The notes under the pieces are model-generated. The model saw only the letters and a list, made by a program, of their open reading frames with translations, made no database searches and was not told the origin of the DNA. From contig JAICSO010000023.1 in assembly GCA_025936825.1 (NCBI GenBank), positions 1 to 63,508 of the forward strand: DNA of 63,508 bases, written 5' to 3'. The DNA is from Terriglobales bacterium (lineage in GTDB: Bacteria > Acidobacteriota > Terriglobia > Terriglobales > Acidobacteriaceae). The stretch's first letter is position 1. Each line of letters begins with the position of its first letter. The position numbers were made by a program, and so were the translations under genes. This document shows positions 44,126-52,465 of the stretch, piece by piece.

Positions 44126-44956
44126 TCATCCTGAAGGGGGAGCCGATTGCCGGCTATGGTCCACCTCCGCCATGCGCATCGTCACCGCTGTGACTCGTCC
44201 GACGATATCTGCTTCGTGGGGATAGCGAAGCTGGCGAATTTGCCCCCTCGATTGTGGACAAGGAACCAGGATCAGTTGATTTCCCACGAGTTCACACCAG
44301 CTACATGCGTAACCGCTCCGAAGCTCGACAAAATAAATTGGTCGATCGAATTCGTTTTGCCAATTTCCAGCCTTTACTTTGTTTTGATGGGCGTCGATCT
44401 CCACAAATGAGCCAGGGCGGATGATGGGATATAACGTGTAATCCTCGAGTCCAATGTACCCAAAAAGACGCCGCTGCAAGTCTATCTGCCGCAAAAGCGA
44501 AACGGGGATCTCACCCCAGCTTTCAAACATACGCGAGACCAGGTTCGTGCGAGAGAGCTCCACATTCTTGCGGAGTTCTGTGGGGAGAACGATCTCGTTC
44601 CCAACGAGCTCAATATTGGATCCGATCAGGTGTGTGTGTGGCAGGCCGACCAATTTCTGTTCTTCGACGGCATCAGCGAGGTTGATCCCGAAGAAGCCCA
44701 TGATTTTTACATAGCTGCATTTGTAGATGAGACTCAGGCTGTAGAGCTTGTAGATACTCGGGGTAAACTTACCATTTTCGACTTCGGTGAGCCACGCGTG
44801 GGAAATGTAATAGTCCTGGTTGTTGTTCTTCTCCTGGGCAATTTGGTGGCTAAGCCTTTGAACGTCCCGCGTGGACAGACGGGCGCGCAAACGTTCTGCT
44901 CTAAGCCGTTTGCCGGCCTCCGGCCTCTCTGTCGACTCCAACATCGGCGTCGGCAT
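44126..44956 (-). CDS. HTH regulator with S24/LexA-like C-terminal domain
   Basis: 276 residues. The N-terminal HTH (R-L-R-A-E-R-L-R-A-R-L-S-T-R-D-V and W-L-T-E-V-E-N-G-K-F) is XRE-like with an insertion. The C-terminal domain has P-I-I-R-P-G-S-F-V-E-I-D, R-P-I-Y-F-V-E-L, C-E-L-V-G-N-Q-L and D-I-V-G-R-V-T-A-V. This is the beta fold of S24 peptidases, but no Ser-Lys dyad is recognisable, so it is probably a ligand-sensing, not self-cleaving, module. It is divergent from 45151-46863, which contains two copies of the same architecture. It is a likely regulator for the lasso region. Confidence 0.7.
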   Translation of the reverse strand: MPTPMLESTERPEAGKRLRAERLRARLSTRDVQRLSHQIAQEKNNNQDYYISHAWLTEVENGKFTPSIYKLYSLSLIYKCSYVKIMGFFGINLADAVEEQKLVGLPHTHLIGSNIELVGNEIVLPTELRKNVELSRTNLVSRMFESWGEIPVSLLRQIDLQRRLFGYIGLEDYTLYPIIRPGSFVEIDAHQNKVKAGNWQNEFDRPIYFVELRSGYACSWCELVGNQLILVPCPQSRGQIRQLRYPHEADIVGRVTAVTMRMAEVDHSRQSAPPSG

Positions 44957-45150
44957 GATACTTCACACTTTCTTCGTGGCGCCGTCGGTTTGCATTTGTT
45001 ACGAAAACACGACAAACCGGAAACAGGACGAAGATGCGAAATGATACTTCGACCCTGTCTCCCCGCAAACCGACCTTCGTGTGGATGGTCACTATTGCGA
45101 CCGCAAGATATGTTTGAAATGGCAATGGCTTAGAGTCATCTACGGACCTC

Positions 45151-46863
45151 ATGGTCACCGGAAGAGCCAAGTCCCACAAACTTATCACGGCAATGACTAT
45201 TTCCCATTTATTAAAGGCAGTCCAAATTCCTCGTACACACGGAAAGACGAGACGAACAGGGGCCGTGAAACTCCACAGAACCCCGAAATCCGAAGTGGTG
45301 GAGCGTGTCAGAGCAATACTGGACCGTAAAGGCCTGACCCTGTACCAAGTCTCCTTGCGAACGCAGAACCTCTACGGCCGTTCATCTCCCTATTTTGTGC
45401 CTCATAACCTGTACTATGAGCTCGATGTTGGTACCTTCAGTCCGAGTCTCCACCAACTGCTTGCTCTGAGCAAAATCTCCAAGTACCGGTTCAATGATTG
45501 GCTGCGCGTCTTCGGATTCAGCCCGGAGAGAATCCCAGAACTGCAGCTTCTTCTTCCCTCAAAGCGGACCATGGTCCTCGACAGCACAGTGGATGACCCG
45601 GAATCGTGGATCCCCTGGTTCCGCAACAAACCTGGCCCCCGAGAAGCTCCATCTATTGCACCGCTCGGTCAGTTCATAGAATTGTCGGAAGCCAGACGGC
45701 TTAGATCGTTCCAGGTGGATAGCGACAGCTTCATTTACGCAAAAGTGGGACGGCAAGATGTTCTAGCCTTTCCCAATCTGCTCCCGGGCAGCATCGTTCG
45801 AGTAAACACGAAGATCACAAAGACTCTGGCGCCGCGTAATGCCTCCCCGGATTGCCTGTTTCTCCTCGAGCATGCGGCCGGCTTCTGTTGTTGCCGACTG
45901 CAGGCACTAGGTGAAGGTCGCGTTTTGCCATTGAGCACACATCTGCCTTATGCGCAGGTTGAGCTAAAGTTGCACGAAGAAGCGAGAATTCTCGGCGTCC
46001 TCGATCTTGAGATCCGGCCTTTAATTGCCCGAGTACAACCGGAAGTCCCCAGAGCATTGGCGAGGTACTGGAAGCCATTGAGCCTGCCGCCAGAGCAGGT
46101 AAAGTTGAGCCGCTTGCTTCGCAATGCAAGATCAAGAATGGGCTTGTCATTCCGCGAGGCTTCCGTATTGAGCCGCCGCATCGCCTCAGAACTGGGCGAC
46201 GAGCAATACTTTGCCGCACCGGGTTCTCTCTCCGACTACGAAACGCAGGACGCTCCCCCGAGGCACGTGCAGAAAGTAATTACCCTGTGTGCGATCTACG
46301 GTCTGCACTTCTCGACATTTTTGAAAAGCAGTGACTTGCATAGCCAGGATGCTGGGCAAGAGCCGATCCCGGACAATCTCGTCCCAAGAAAGACTCCGAC
46401 TAAGTTTCAGAAGAACAGAAAAGAGTTTAATCAGTTCTCGGGACAGCAGCTTTTAGAATTGCTGAGGCGATGGGAACCGGTGCCATTCTTTCTGCGAAAC
46501 CTCCTGCCCGAGCTTTCCGGGCTGAAAAGTCTCTCCCTTCATGACTTCTTCTGGGTTGGAGACGAGCAGAAACCACTTCATCCTCTCCTGGTGAACGGAC
46601 TTATCCTGATCATCAATCGTCACAAAAAGAAGCCCATTTACTCCCGGTCGCACCCATTGTGGCAGCAACCGCTTTATGTCGTGCTGAAGCGAGATGGAAC
46701 TTACATTTGCGGGTGCTGTAGCCTCGAAAATGACGTGTTGGTGATTCACTCGTATTCCCCCGCCTATCTGCAACCTGAGAAGCTAAGAAATCACGACGAT
46801 GCGGAGGTAGTCGGCCTGGTTGTGACTGTGGCTCGGAGGCTTAACGGCCCCTCGCTGTCGTGA
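45151..46863 (+). CDS. Large regulator with two tandem HTH plus S24-like units
   Basis: 570 residues; the exact start is uncertain (ATG at 45151 or 45193). Unit 1 has an HTH-like segment (V-R-A-I-L-D-R-K-G-L-T-L-Y-Q-V-S) at about 48-122 and an S24-like domain with N-L-L-P-G-S-I-V-R-V at about 195-295. Unit 2 repeats this with L-S-R-L-L-R-N-A-R-S-R-M-G-L-S-F-R-E-A-S at about 310-390 and H-P-L-L-V-N-G-L-I-L-I near 480, ending A-E-V-V-G-L-V-V-T-V. The two units and the divergent 44126-44956 align with each other. It reads toward the lasso genes and ends 395 bp before the ORF in front of the exporter. I know of no named family with this double layout. Confidence 0.65.
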   Translation: MVTGRAKSHKLITAMTISHLLKAVQIPRTHGKTRRTGAVKLHRTPKSEVVERVRAILDRKGLTLYQVSLRTQNLYGRSSPYFVPHNLYYELDVGTFSPSLHQLLALSKISKYRFNDWLRVFGFSPERIPELQLLLPSKRTMVLDSTVDDPESWIPWFRNKPGPREAPSIAPLGQFIELSEARRLRSFQVDSDSFIYAKVGRQDVLAFPNLLPGSIVRVNTKITKTLAPRNASPDCLFLLEHAAGFCCCRLQALGEGRVLPLSTHLPYAQVELKLHEEARILGVLDLEIRPLIARVQPEVPRALARYWKPLSLPPEQVKLSRLLRNARSRMGLSFREASVLSRRIASELGDEQYFAAPGSLSDYETQDAPPRHVQKVITLCAIYGLHFSTFLKSSDLHSQDAGQEPIPDNLVPRKTPTKFQKNRKEFNQFSGQQLLELLRRWEPVPFFLRNLLPELSGLKSLSLHDFFWVGDEQKPLHPLLVNGLILIINRHKKKPIYSRSHPLWQQPLYVVLKRDGTYICGCCSLENDVLVIHSYSPAYLQPEKLRNHDDAEVVGLVVTVARRLNGPSLS

Positions 46864-47257
46864 TATCGGACTTAAAGCGGGTTCACGAACGGCGAATCGA
46901 TCCACAAGCAGGATGCTCCCAATCATGCTGCACAAAGGCCAGACCAGAAAGTCAGCGATCGGGGTACGCGCTTCCTTGGCAGAAGAGCGACACGAGATCA
47001 GACATCTTAAAGCACATTTGTTCGCAATTCGTAACAGACAACTGAACTAAACGCCCGGAGTCGGTTGAAGTCGCTGGGCCTGTGTTGATCAGCGTGCAAG
47101 TGCTGCTCAACGAAAGATAACTTTCGCCTGACGCTCATGAGTGGCCAGCAGTGCCGGCAGCCGCTCCAAGCGGCGCGGCACACCGACTTTGCCCCTTCCA
47201 CAGAGAGACATTCAGCTTTCCGCACACCTCGCACGCTGACCGATTGCTCAAGTCTCA
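46864..47257. other. Region upstream of the lasso cluster
   Basis: About 394 bp between the double regulator and the first lasso-side ORF. It should hold the promoter for 47258 onward. I see no clear -35/-10 pair, palindrome or RNA gene; the frames on the other strand look like noise. Confidence 0.4.
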
Positions 47258-47389
47258 ATGAATATTAAATTTGACTTCTCTCGTTGTCGGGATCGCGAAC
47301 ATCTTGAACTGAGGGTGGAATTGGATGGGATAACCAGCGTAGGCTGCGAATTCGTCGCCGGAGTCGATCCTCGTTTTGCAAACGGGTAG
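47258..47389 (+). CDS. 43-residue ORF coupled to the exporter gene
   Basis: ATG 47258-47260, TAG 47387-47389. It begins M-N-I-K-F-D-F-S-R-C-R-D-R-E-H and ends one base before the exporter ATG at 47391, the spacing of a translationally coupled pair. It has two Cys and no leader motif, membrane helix or known family. It lacks a good ribosome site. It could be an accessory peptide or a coupling leader ORF for the exporter. Confidence 0.35.
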   Translation: MNIKFDFSRCRDREHLELRVELDGITSVGCEFVAGVDPRFANG

Positions 47390-47390
47390 A

Positions 47391-49145
47391 ATGCAGATGT
47401 CGTCGTGGATTCCATCGGAAATGCGGTGGTTGTCCCGACACGTTTTCCCATTCCTTCGCTGGCACATTGCTAGTTTCTTCTGCATGTCGGTGGGAAGCTT
47501 CCTCGGCCTCCTCGCCCCATTAGTCTTGAAACGGCTGATCGACGAGATCCTTCCCAACCGGCGGATAGGCCTGCTAGTCGGTGCCGTGGCTCTCATTTTC
47601 GTGTGCCACCAGGGAAGAGCCGTGCTTTCGAGTCTTGGAGGCTACTTGACGTTGGTCGCAGCCCAACGATTGGCACGCGACTTGCGTCTACGGCTGCTCC
47701 GACATCTAGACACTCTCTCCGCCGCTTACTATGAAAGCACACAAGTGGGCGCCTCAATTTACCCGCTGCAGGAGCCTATCGATGAAATCTCATTTCTTGG
47801 TTCCGACCTCCTGCCTGCTCTCTTGCGGATGGTCATGGCGACCATTCTTACGCTAGGGACGATGCTCGCACTAAATGCACGCATGACTGTAGCGGTCCTG
47901 CCCCTGATTCCCATCTTTCTTGCAACCAGAAAGCACTTTCGCACGCGCTTGGAACGCGATTCCGATACGGTACAGCACAATCAACTGGCGTGGGGCGCAT
48001 TCCTGCAAGAACACCTCTCATCAATCATCGCCATACAACTACTTCGTCAGGAAAAGCGGCAGGAGCGCTCTGCACGTCGGCTTTTGGGCACCTCTGCCCG
48101 TTCGCTGATCGGGCTTTTCCGGAACGGGGTTTGGTTCACCTTCTACACAAGTCTGAGCATCGCACTAGCAATAACTGCGGTCGTAGGATATGGCGGCCGA
48201 AATGTGTTAACCGGCACATTGACACTCGGTGGTCTGGTTGCGTTCTACACATATCTGACGCAACTGTTCGAACCTTTGAGCGGAGCAGCAGAAATTTATC
48301 TACGAGCTCAGAAGACCTTCGCCAGTATCCGCCAGGTGAAGGCTGTCCTGGACTTACAACCCGCGATCAAGAACTCCGTTTCAGCGACCCAATTTCCGCT
48401 CGGGAACTCGTGGACCATTGATCTCGCAGATGTCTATTTCAACTACCCGAACAACCGCGGTCTATTGTCAATTCCGCAGCTCGAAATTCGATCAGGCGAA
48501 CTCGTCGCCATCGTAGGCGGGAATGGCGCCGGCAAGAGCACTCTGGCAAAGCTTCTGGCCCGTCTCTATGATGTAAGCTCTGGGGCAATATCGGTCTCCG
48601 GACAGGATATTCGGGAAATCAACATCGACAGCCTGCGTGCAAATGTGAACTACGCCCCACCGCATCCGATTCTCTTTGACCTAACGCTAGCTAGTAACCT
48701 TCGGCTCGGCAACATTCGGGCTTCAGACCCAGAACTGATGGATGTGATCCAGCGCGTGGGCCTAACTACGTGGGTCGGCTCTCTGCCTGACGGTCTTAAT
48801 CATAGCGTCGGCCCCGGTGGTTCCCGCCTTTCAAGTGGTCAAAGACAGCGCGTTGGGATCGGGAGGTCAATCCTTCAACAACCTCGGATACTGATACTGG
48901 ACGAAGCCACATCCTCTCTCGATGCCCGTTCAGAGCAACTGTTGCTAAGCACCCTGCGTGATATCCTGCCGGCCAGCACTATTATCGTCATTTCGCATCG
49001 GTCATCAGCGTTGTCGTGCGTCGGAAGGGTAATCGTTCTTGAAGCAGGACATGTGGTCGAGGATACCACTCCGGAAATACTTCTTAGAAATCACCGTGGA
49101 TCGTCTCCATTTGGTAGCGTGGACATTAGGTCGTGCCCTCTTTAG
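47391..49145 (+). CDS. ABC exporter of the lasso cluster (D protein, McjD-like)
   Basis: About 584 residues: six membrane helices (about 15-300) then an ATPase with Walker A G-G-N-G-A-G-K-S-T near residue 375, signature L-S-S-G-Q-R-Q-R, Walker B I-L-I-L-D-E-A-T-S-S-L-D and the H-loop S-H-R-S. There is no C39 peptidase domain, so it does not cut leaders. In lasso systems such half-transporters export the mature peptide and give self-immunity. It is first in the biosynthetic run; 268 bp separate it from B1. Confidence 0.88.
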   Translation: MQMSSWIPSEMRWLSRHVFPFLRWHIASFFCMSVGSFLGLLAPLVLKRLIDEILPNRRIGLLVGAVALIFVCHQGRAVLSSLGGYLTLVAAQRLARDLRLRLLRHLDTLSAAYYESTQVGASIYPLQEPIDEISFLGSDLLPALLRMVMATILTLGTMLALNARMTVAVLPLIPIFLATRKHFRTRLERDSDTVQHNQLAWGAFLQEHLSSIIAIQLLRQEKRQERSARRLLGTSARSLIGLFRNGVWFTFYTSLSIALAITAVVGYGGRNVLTGTLTLGGLVAFYTYLTQLFEPLSGAAEIYLRAQKTFASIRQVKAVLDLQPAIKNSVSATQFPLGNSWTIDLADVYFNYPNNRGLLSIPQLEIRSGELVAIVGGNGAGKSTLAKLLARLYDVSSGAISVSGQDIREINIDSLRANVNYAPPHPILFDLTLASNLRLGNIRASDPELMDVIQRVGLTTWVGSLPDGLNHSVGPGGSRLSSGQRQRVGIGRSILQQPRILILDEATSSLDARSEQLLLSTLRDILPASTIIVISHRSSALSCVGRVIVLEAGHVVEDTTPEILLRNHRGSSPFGSVDIRSCPL

Positions 49146-49413
49146 CTATGGATACAGAAATGTTCCCACTCTGGGTTGCTTCGTAGTCCACGCAAATTTC
49201 GTGCCTCGTAGTAGTCCCCCACGTTCTCCTTATCCATCATGACATGCTTTGCAGGATCTGGATCCTTTAGGCTTAATGGCTGAAATGCGAACACCTGCTT
49301 TGTCAGCCTGACACGAGCTAGTCGGTTCTTACACTATCGTCCCCGCAACAAGTTCTCTTAGTCGGCGATCCTGCGAACATTTTTGGCAAAGTCTCGCGCC
49401 GAACCCAGGCGAC

Positions 49414-49722
49414 ATGGCACAGTTCCCAATAGATTTTATGAGTTGGAGGACCGAATACGTGTACGACGTTTGCGCAGGAGTTCGCAGCACAAGGAATAAG
49501 GATGGCGGGATACTTCTGGACCTACATCGCGATCGGATGTTCAGACTCAATCCACTCGGAGCAATAATTTTCGATGCTATTCAAAAGGGGCAAACTGAAT
49601 CCGAGATCACGGAGGAAATAATCCGACACTTTGATGTGTCTCCGGAAGCTGCCAGCTCGGACGCTCGCGAGTTCTTGATGTCCCTCGAGCGACTAGGAGT
49701 GCTTCTCGCAAGAAACCCATAG
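49414..49722 (+). CDS. Lasso peptide B1 / PqqD-like leader-recognition protein
   Basis: 102 residues with the RRE fold pattern: G-G-I-L-L-D-L-H-R-D-R-M-F-R-L-N-P-L-G-A-I-I-F-D, then a helical segment I-T-E-E-I-I-R-H-F and V-S-P-E-A-A and a final A-R-E-F-L-M-S-L-E-R-L-G-V-L. PqqD-like proteins bind the N-terminal part of RiPP precursors and hand them to B2 and C. The following B2 gene begins 40 bp on. The ATG at 49414 is the most plausible start; a second in-frame Met lies at residue 9. Confidence 0.88.
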   Translation: MAQFPIDFMSWRTEYVYDVCAGVRSTRNKDGGILLDLHRDRMFRLNPLGAIIFDAIQKGQTESEITEEIIRHFDVSPEAASSDAREFLMSLERLGVLLARNP

Positions 49723-49762
49723 CCATCCAACCAAGGGCTTCAACCTTTTAGATGATTGCGTA

Positions 49763-50200
49763 ATGTCGCCGAGCGATATCGTATTCCGAAGCCTTCGCTC
49801 CTTGTGTTTGCGGAGACAAACGATGGCACGATTGCTTTTCTGGAAGGCGCTGTTTGGCCTCGCGGCTTTTGACACGCTGCACCTCGGACAGAGTTTCCGT
49901 CGGTTGCATAAGTACGTCAGCCGTTGGAGCCTTCGTGAGAAAACTCCTTCAGACGACCCGGTTCAGCGTGTCTGCCAAGCGGTTAATTACGCCTGCGTCC
50001 TTTACCCGAAGCGCGTGTTATGCCTGCAACGATCCGTCGTAACAACTTGTCTTCTTCGCGCCTGTGGTGTGCCGGCACAAATGATTGTGGGCGCCCAGAT
50101 TCTGCCGTTCAAAGCACATGCTTGGACAGAGGTCAACGGAGTTCCCGTCAACGAGCCTAGGGACGTTAGAAAAACTTACGAAGTCCTCGACCGATGGTAA
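49763..50200 (+). CDS. Lasso peptide B2 transglutaminase-like leader protease
   Basis: 145 residues. The catalytic Cys is probably Cys87 in V-L-C-L-Q-R-S, with His119 in A-H-A-W-T-E-V-N-G, as in lasso B2 (McjB C-domain) proteases. It should cleave the leader from the precursor with help from B1. The short length and the separate B1 gene match split McjB systems. The cyclase starts 13 bp after its stop, so the two are co-translated or nearly so. Confidence 0.88.
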   Translation: MSPSDIVFRSLRSLCLRRQTMARLLFWKALFGLAAFDTLHLGQSFRRLHKYVSRWSLREKTPSDDPVQRVCQAVNYACVLYPKRVLCLQRSVVTTCLLRACGVPAQMIVGAQILPFKAHAWTEVNGVPVNEPRDVRKTYEVLDRW

Positions 50201-50212
50201 TAGGACGCGATA

Positions 50213-52090
50213 ATGAGTGTACAAATAGGTATTCTCAGCTTCGACGGGGAGCCGATTGGTTGTGAGTCTCTGACTCGCCTAAGCAGTACCGCTGCTGCAT
50301 ATGGCCCAGATGGCGAGACGACTCATTGTCAAGGACCAGTGGGATTCCTTTATCGCCCTTTCCGGACCACAGCCGAGGCCACTGCTGAACATCAACCCGT
50401 GGTTTCGCCTCAAGGGAATATCGTCACCTGGGACGGCCGTCTTGACAATCGGCACGAGCTCATTGAACAGCTTCAAGATACGCTGCGAAGCGATACCACC
50501 GATGCAGAGATTGCGGCAACAGCATTTGATCGATGGTGCACAGACTGCTTCACAAGAATAGTAGGTGATTGGGCGATCTCGATTTGGATTCCCGACAACA
50601 GGGAGCTCATTTTAGCCAGGGATTACATGGGGATCCGACATCTCTTCTACCATCTCACCCCGACTCGGGTGACCTGGTCCAGTCACTTAGCTTCCCTTGC
50701 GATTGCCAACAAGAACTTGCATGTGTGCGACCGATACATTGCCGGCTATCTGGCAGCCGATCCTGAAGCTGACCTTACCCCGTACCAAGAAATAAGGGCG
50801 GTTCCGCCCGGGCACTTTGTACGAATCAAAAGTGGGAAGGTGACCTTCGGTCGTTTTTGGTCGGCCGACTTGCGGCCCTCGATCCACTATCGCAGCGATG
50901 CGGAATACGAAGAGCACTATCGATACCTCTTTCGGCAAGCTGTGCAACGGAGACTCCGTACGCAGTCACGCATCCTGGCCGATCTCAGCGGCGGTCTTGA
51001 CTCTACGTCGATCGTCTGTATGGCCGACAGCATCCTTAATACGAGTTCCCCAGGAACACCGGGGGTGGATACGTTTTCCTTTTACGACCTCGCAGAACCT
51101 GATGAGGATGATTTTCGCTATATCACGAAGGTCGAGCAGCTCAGAGGGCGCGCAGGGTTTTGCTTCAATTTCGAAGGCGGTGTGGATTCCATTCTGTTCG
51201 ATCGTCCCGTTTTCGTTGCAAGCCCCAGTTTTGGAGGTAGAGCTGAGATCACGACAGCACTGTCTCAGGTCCTGGAGCAACACGAGTATCGAGTATCTCT
51301 CTCTGGACGCGGAGGTGACGAATTCAACGGGCAGGCGTTGAATCCGCGGGTTCAGATGGCGGATCTGTTTTTACAGTTGCGGTTCGTCGAATTAGCCAAG
51401 CAGCTCGCGGCGTGGAGTCTTCTCATCAGAAAGAGACCGTGGGTTCACCTGCTCGCTCAGAGCCTCTTGCAGTTGGCTCCGGGGTGGACGCGCGCACTGC
51501 TTACTGACGAAGGAAAGGTAGATCCCTGGATTAATCCCGCATTCGCGAGAAGATACCAAGTATCCATCCGGCAGGTCGATGCTACTAGGGGTCTGGGGGT
51601 TGTGTATCCGAGTGTGCGCGACGCAGTTCACACTATTGTGACGATCGGAAGACAGATGAGTTCATTAGAACCCTCGATCGTCGAAACTAGATACCCGTAT
51701 CTTGATCAACAGTTGGTCGAATTCCTGACCGCAATTCCGCTCGATCAGCTGCTTCGGCCTGGGCAGCGTCGTTTTCTTATGCGAAGAGCTCTGGCAAACA
51801 TTGTGCCGCAGGACATTTTATTGCGAAGGACAAAATCGATGGTCAGCCGATGTTTTGCGGTGACGCTAGAGGTGCATTGGAAGCTGGTGGAGAGTCTCTT
51901 CTGCCATCCGGTTGGGTCTCGCCTCGGTTATTTCGTCACGGAACCCCTAAGGGAATCTCTGCGCGCAGTGAAGAACGGTCAAAGCTCTCCATACGTTCTG
52001 CGCCTGATGAAAGCAATATCTTTAGAGACGTGGTTGCGTCAGGCCGAGTCCTACGGAGTGATCTCGATTTCCCGTGGGTCGGCCATTTAG
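50213..52090 (+). CDS. Lasso peptide C cyclase (asparagine-synthetase-like)
   Basis: 625 residues. The N-terminal glutaminase-like domain lacks the Cys2 nucleophile (it starts M-S-V-Q-I-G), as in lasso cyclases. The synthetase domain has the ATP PPi-loop L-S-G-G-L-D-S-T-S at about residues 258-266 and L-S-G-R-G-G-D-E-F further on. It should adenylate an acidic side chain of the core and form the isopeptide ring. The gene ends 121 bp before the precursor ORF. Confidence 0.92.
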   Translation: MSVQIGILSFDGEPIGCESLTRLSSTAAAYGPDGETTHCQGPVGFLYRPFRTTAEATAEHQPVVSPQGNIVTWDGRLDNRHELIEQLQDTLRSDTTDAEIAATAFDRWCTDCFTRIVGDWAISIWIPDNRELILARDYMGIRHLFYHLTPTRVTWSSHLASLAIANKNLHVCDRYIAGYLAADPEADLTPYQEIRAVPPGHFVRIKSGKVTFGRFWSADLRPSIHYRSDAEYEEHYRYLFRQAVQRRLRTQSRILADLSGGLDSTSIVCMADSILNTSSPGTPGVDTFSFYDLAEPDEDDFRYITKVEQLRGRAGFCFNFEGGVDSILFDRPVFVASPSFGGRAEITTALSQVLEQHEYRVSLSGRGGDEFNGQALNPRVQMADLFLQLRFVELAKQLAAWSLLIRKRPWVHLLAQSLLQLAPGWTRALLTDEGKVDPWINPAFARRYQVSIRQVDATRGLGVVYPSVRDAVHTIVTIGRQMSSLEPSIVETRYPYLDQQLVEFLTAIPLDQLLRPGQRRFLMRRALANIVPQDILLRRTKSMVSRCFAVTLEVHWKLVESLFCHPVGSRLGYFVTEPLRESLRAVKNGQSSPYVLRLMKAISLETWLRQAESYGVISISRGSAI

Positions 52091-52195
52091 CCAACGCTTC
52101 GTGGGGATTCATCCGAAGGGTGGTGGCGTTAGTGGGCGCGCACCTGAAATTTGAAAACAAACGCTTTCTGCCGGCAGAGAATTAGCTTCTCTAAG

Positions 52196-52203
52196 AAAGG
52201 AGG
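52196..52203 (+). promoter_or_regulatory. Strong ribosome binding site of the precursor
   Basis: AAAGGAGG ends eight bases before the ATG at 52212. It is the strongest Shine-Dalgarno match in the cluster and decides the start of the short ORF. Confidence 0.8.
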
Positions 52204-52211
52204 TAACCACC

Positions 52212-52340
52212 ATGAACTACAATAAGCCTGAAATTACGGAACTGGGGCCCGCGTCGATGCTCGTTCAAGGGACGAAAAGCATAAACAGCGATCAGCCTGG
52301 ACAGCTAGCACTTCCGAAGGATTGTGAATTCGAAGACTGA
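52212..52340 (+). CDS. Lasso precursor peptide (A), 42 residues
   Basis: ATG 52212-52214, TGA 52338-52340. The N-terminal Y3-x2-P6-x-I8-x3-G12 fits the Y-x2-P-x-L-x2-L-G leader motif recognised by B1. From Gly20 the peptide reads G-T-K-S-I-N-S-D, which would give an eight-residue ring with Asp27, followed by Q-P-G-Q-L and an acidic tail with one Cys (Cys38). The usual Thr at the penultimate leader position is Val here, so the exact cut is uncertain. Ser23 as an alternative first residue would leave the acceptor Asp at position 5, too short. The gene sits behind C and is too short for most callers. Confidence 0.8.
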   Translation: MNYNKPEITELGPASMLVQGTKSINSDQPGQLALPKDCEFED

Positions 52341-52384
52341 CGCTTGCAACCGGCAGCAGAATATTGCTTGACGGTTTGCTTCAC

Positions 52385-52433
52385 GGCTCTCTCTTGGGCG
52401 CGCTGCGCTGGCGAACTAGGGGGAGCCTTTTTT
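52385..52433 (+). terminator. Rho-independent terminator of the lasso run
   Basis: GGCTCTCTC (52385-52393) pairs with GGGGGAGCC (52419-52427) with two G-T pairs; the loop contains a smaller GC-rich stem. Six T follow (52428-52433). It lies 45 bp after the precursor stop and before the convergent peptidase gene. Confidence 0.7.
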
Positions 52434-52465
52434 CTGACGATCGATATTCCTCGTTCCGTCCGTTC

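Noticed and set aside
52278-52340. Core peptide starting at Ser23 of the precursor
   Set aside because: It would leave the acceptor Asp at position 5, too short for a lasso ring; Gly20 gives the usual ring of 8.
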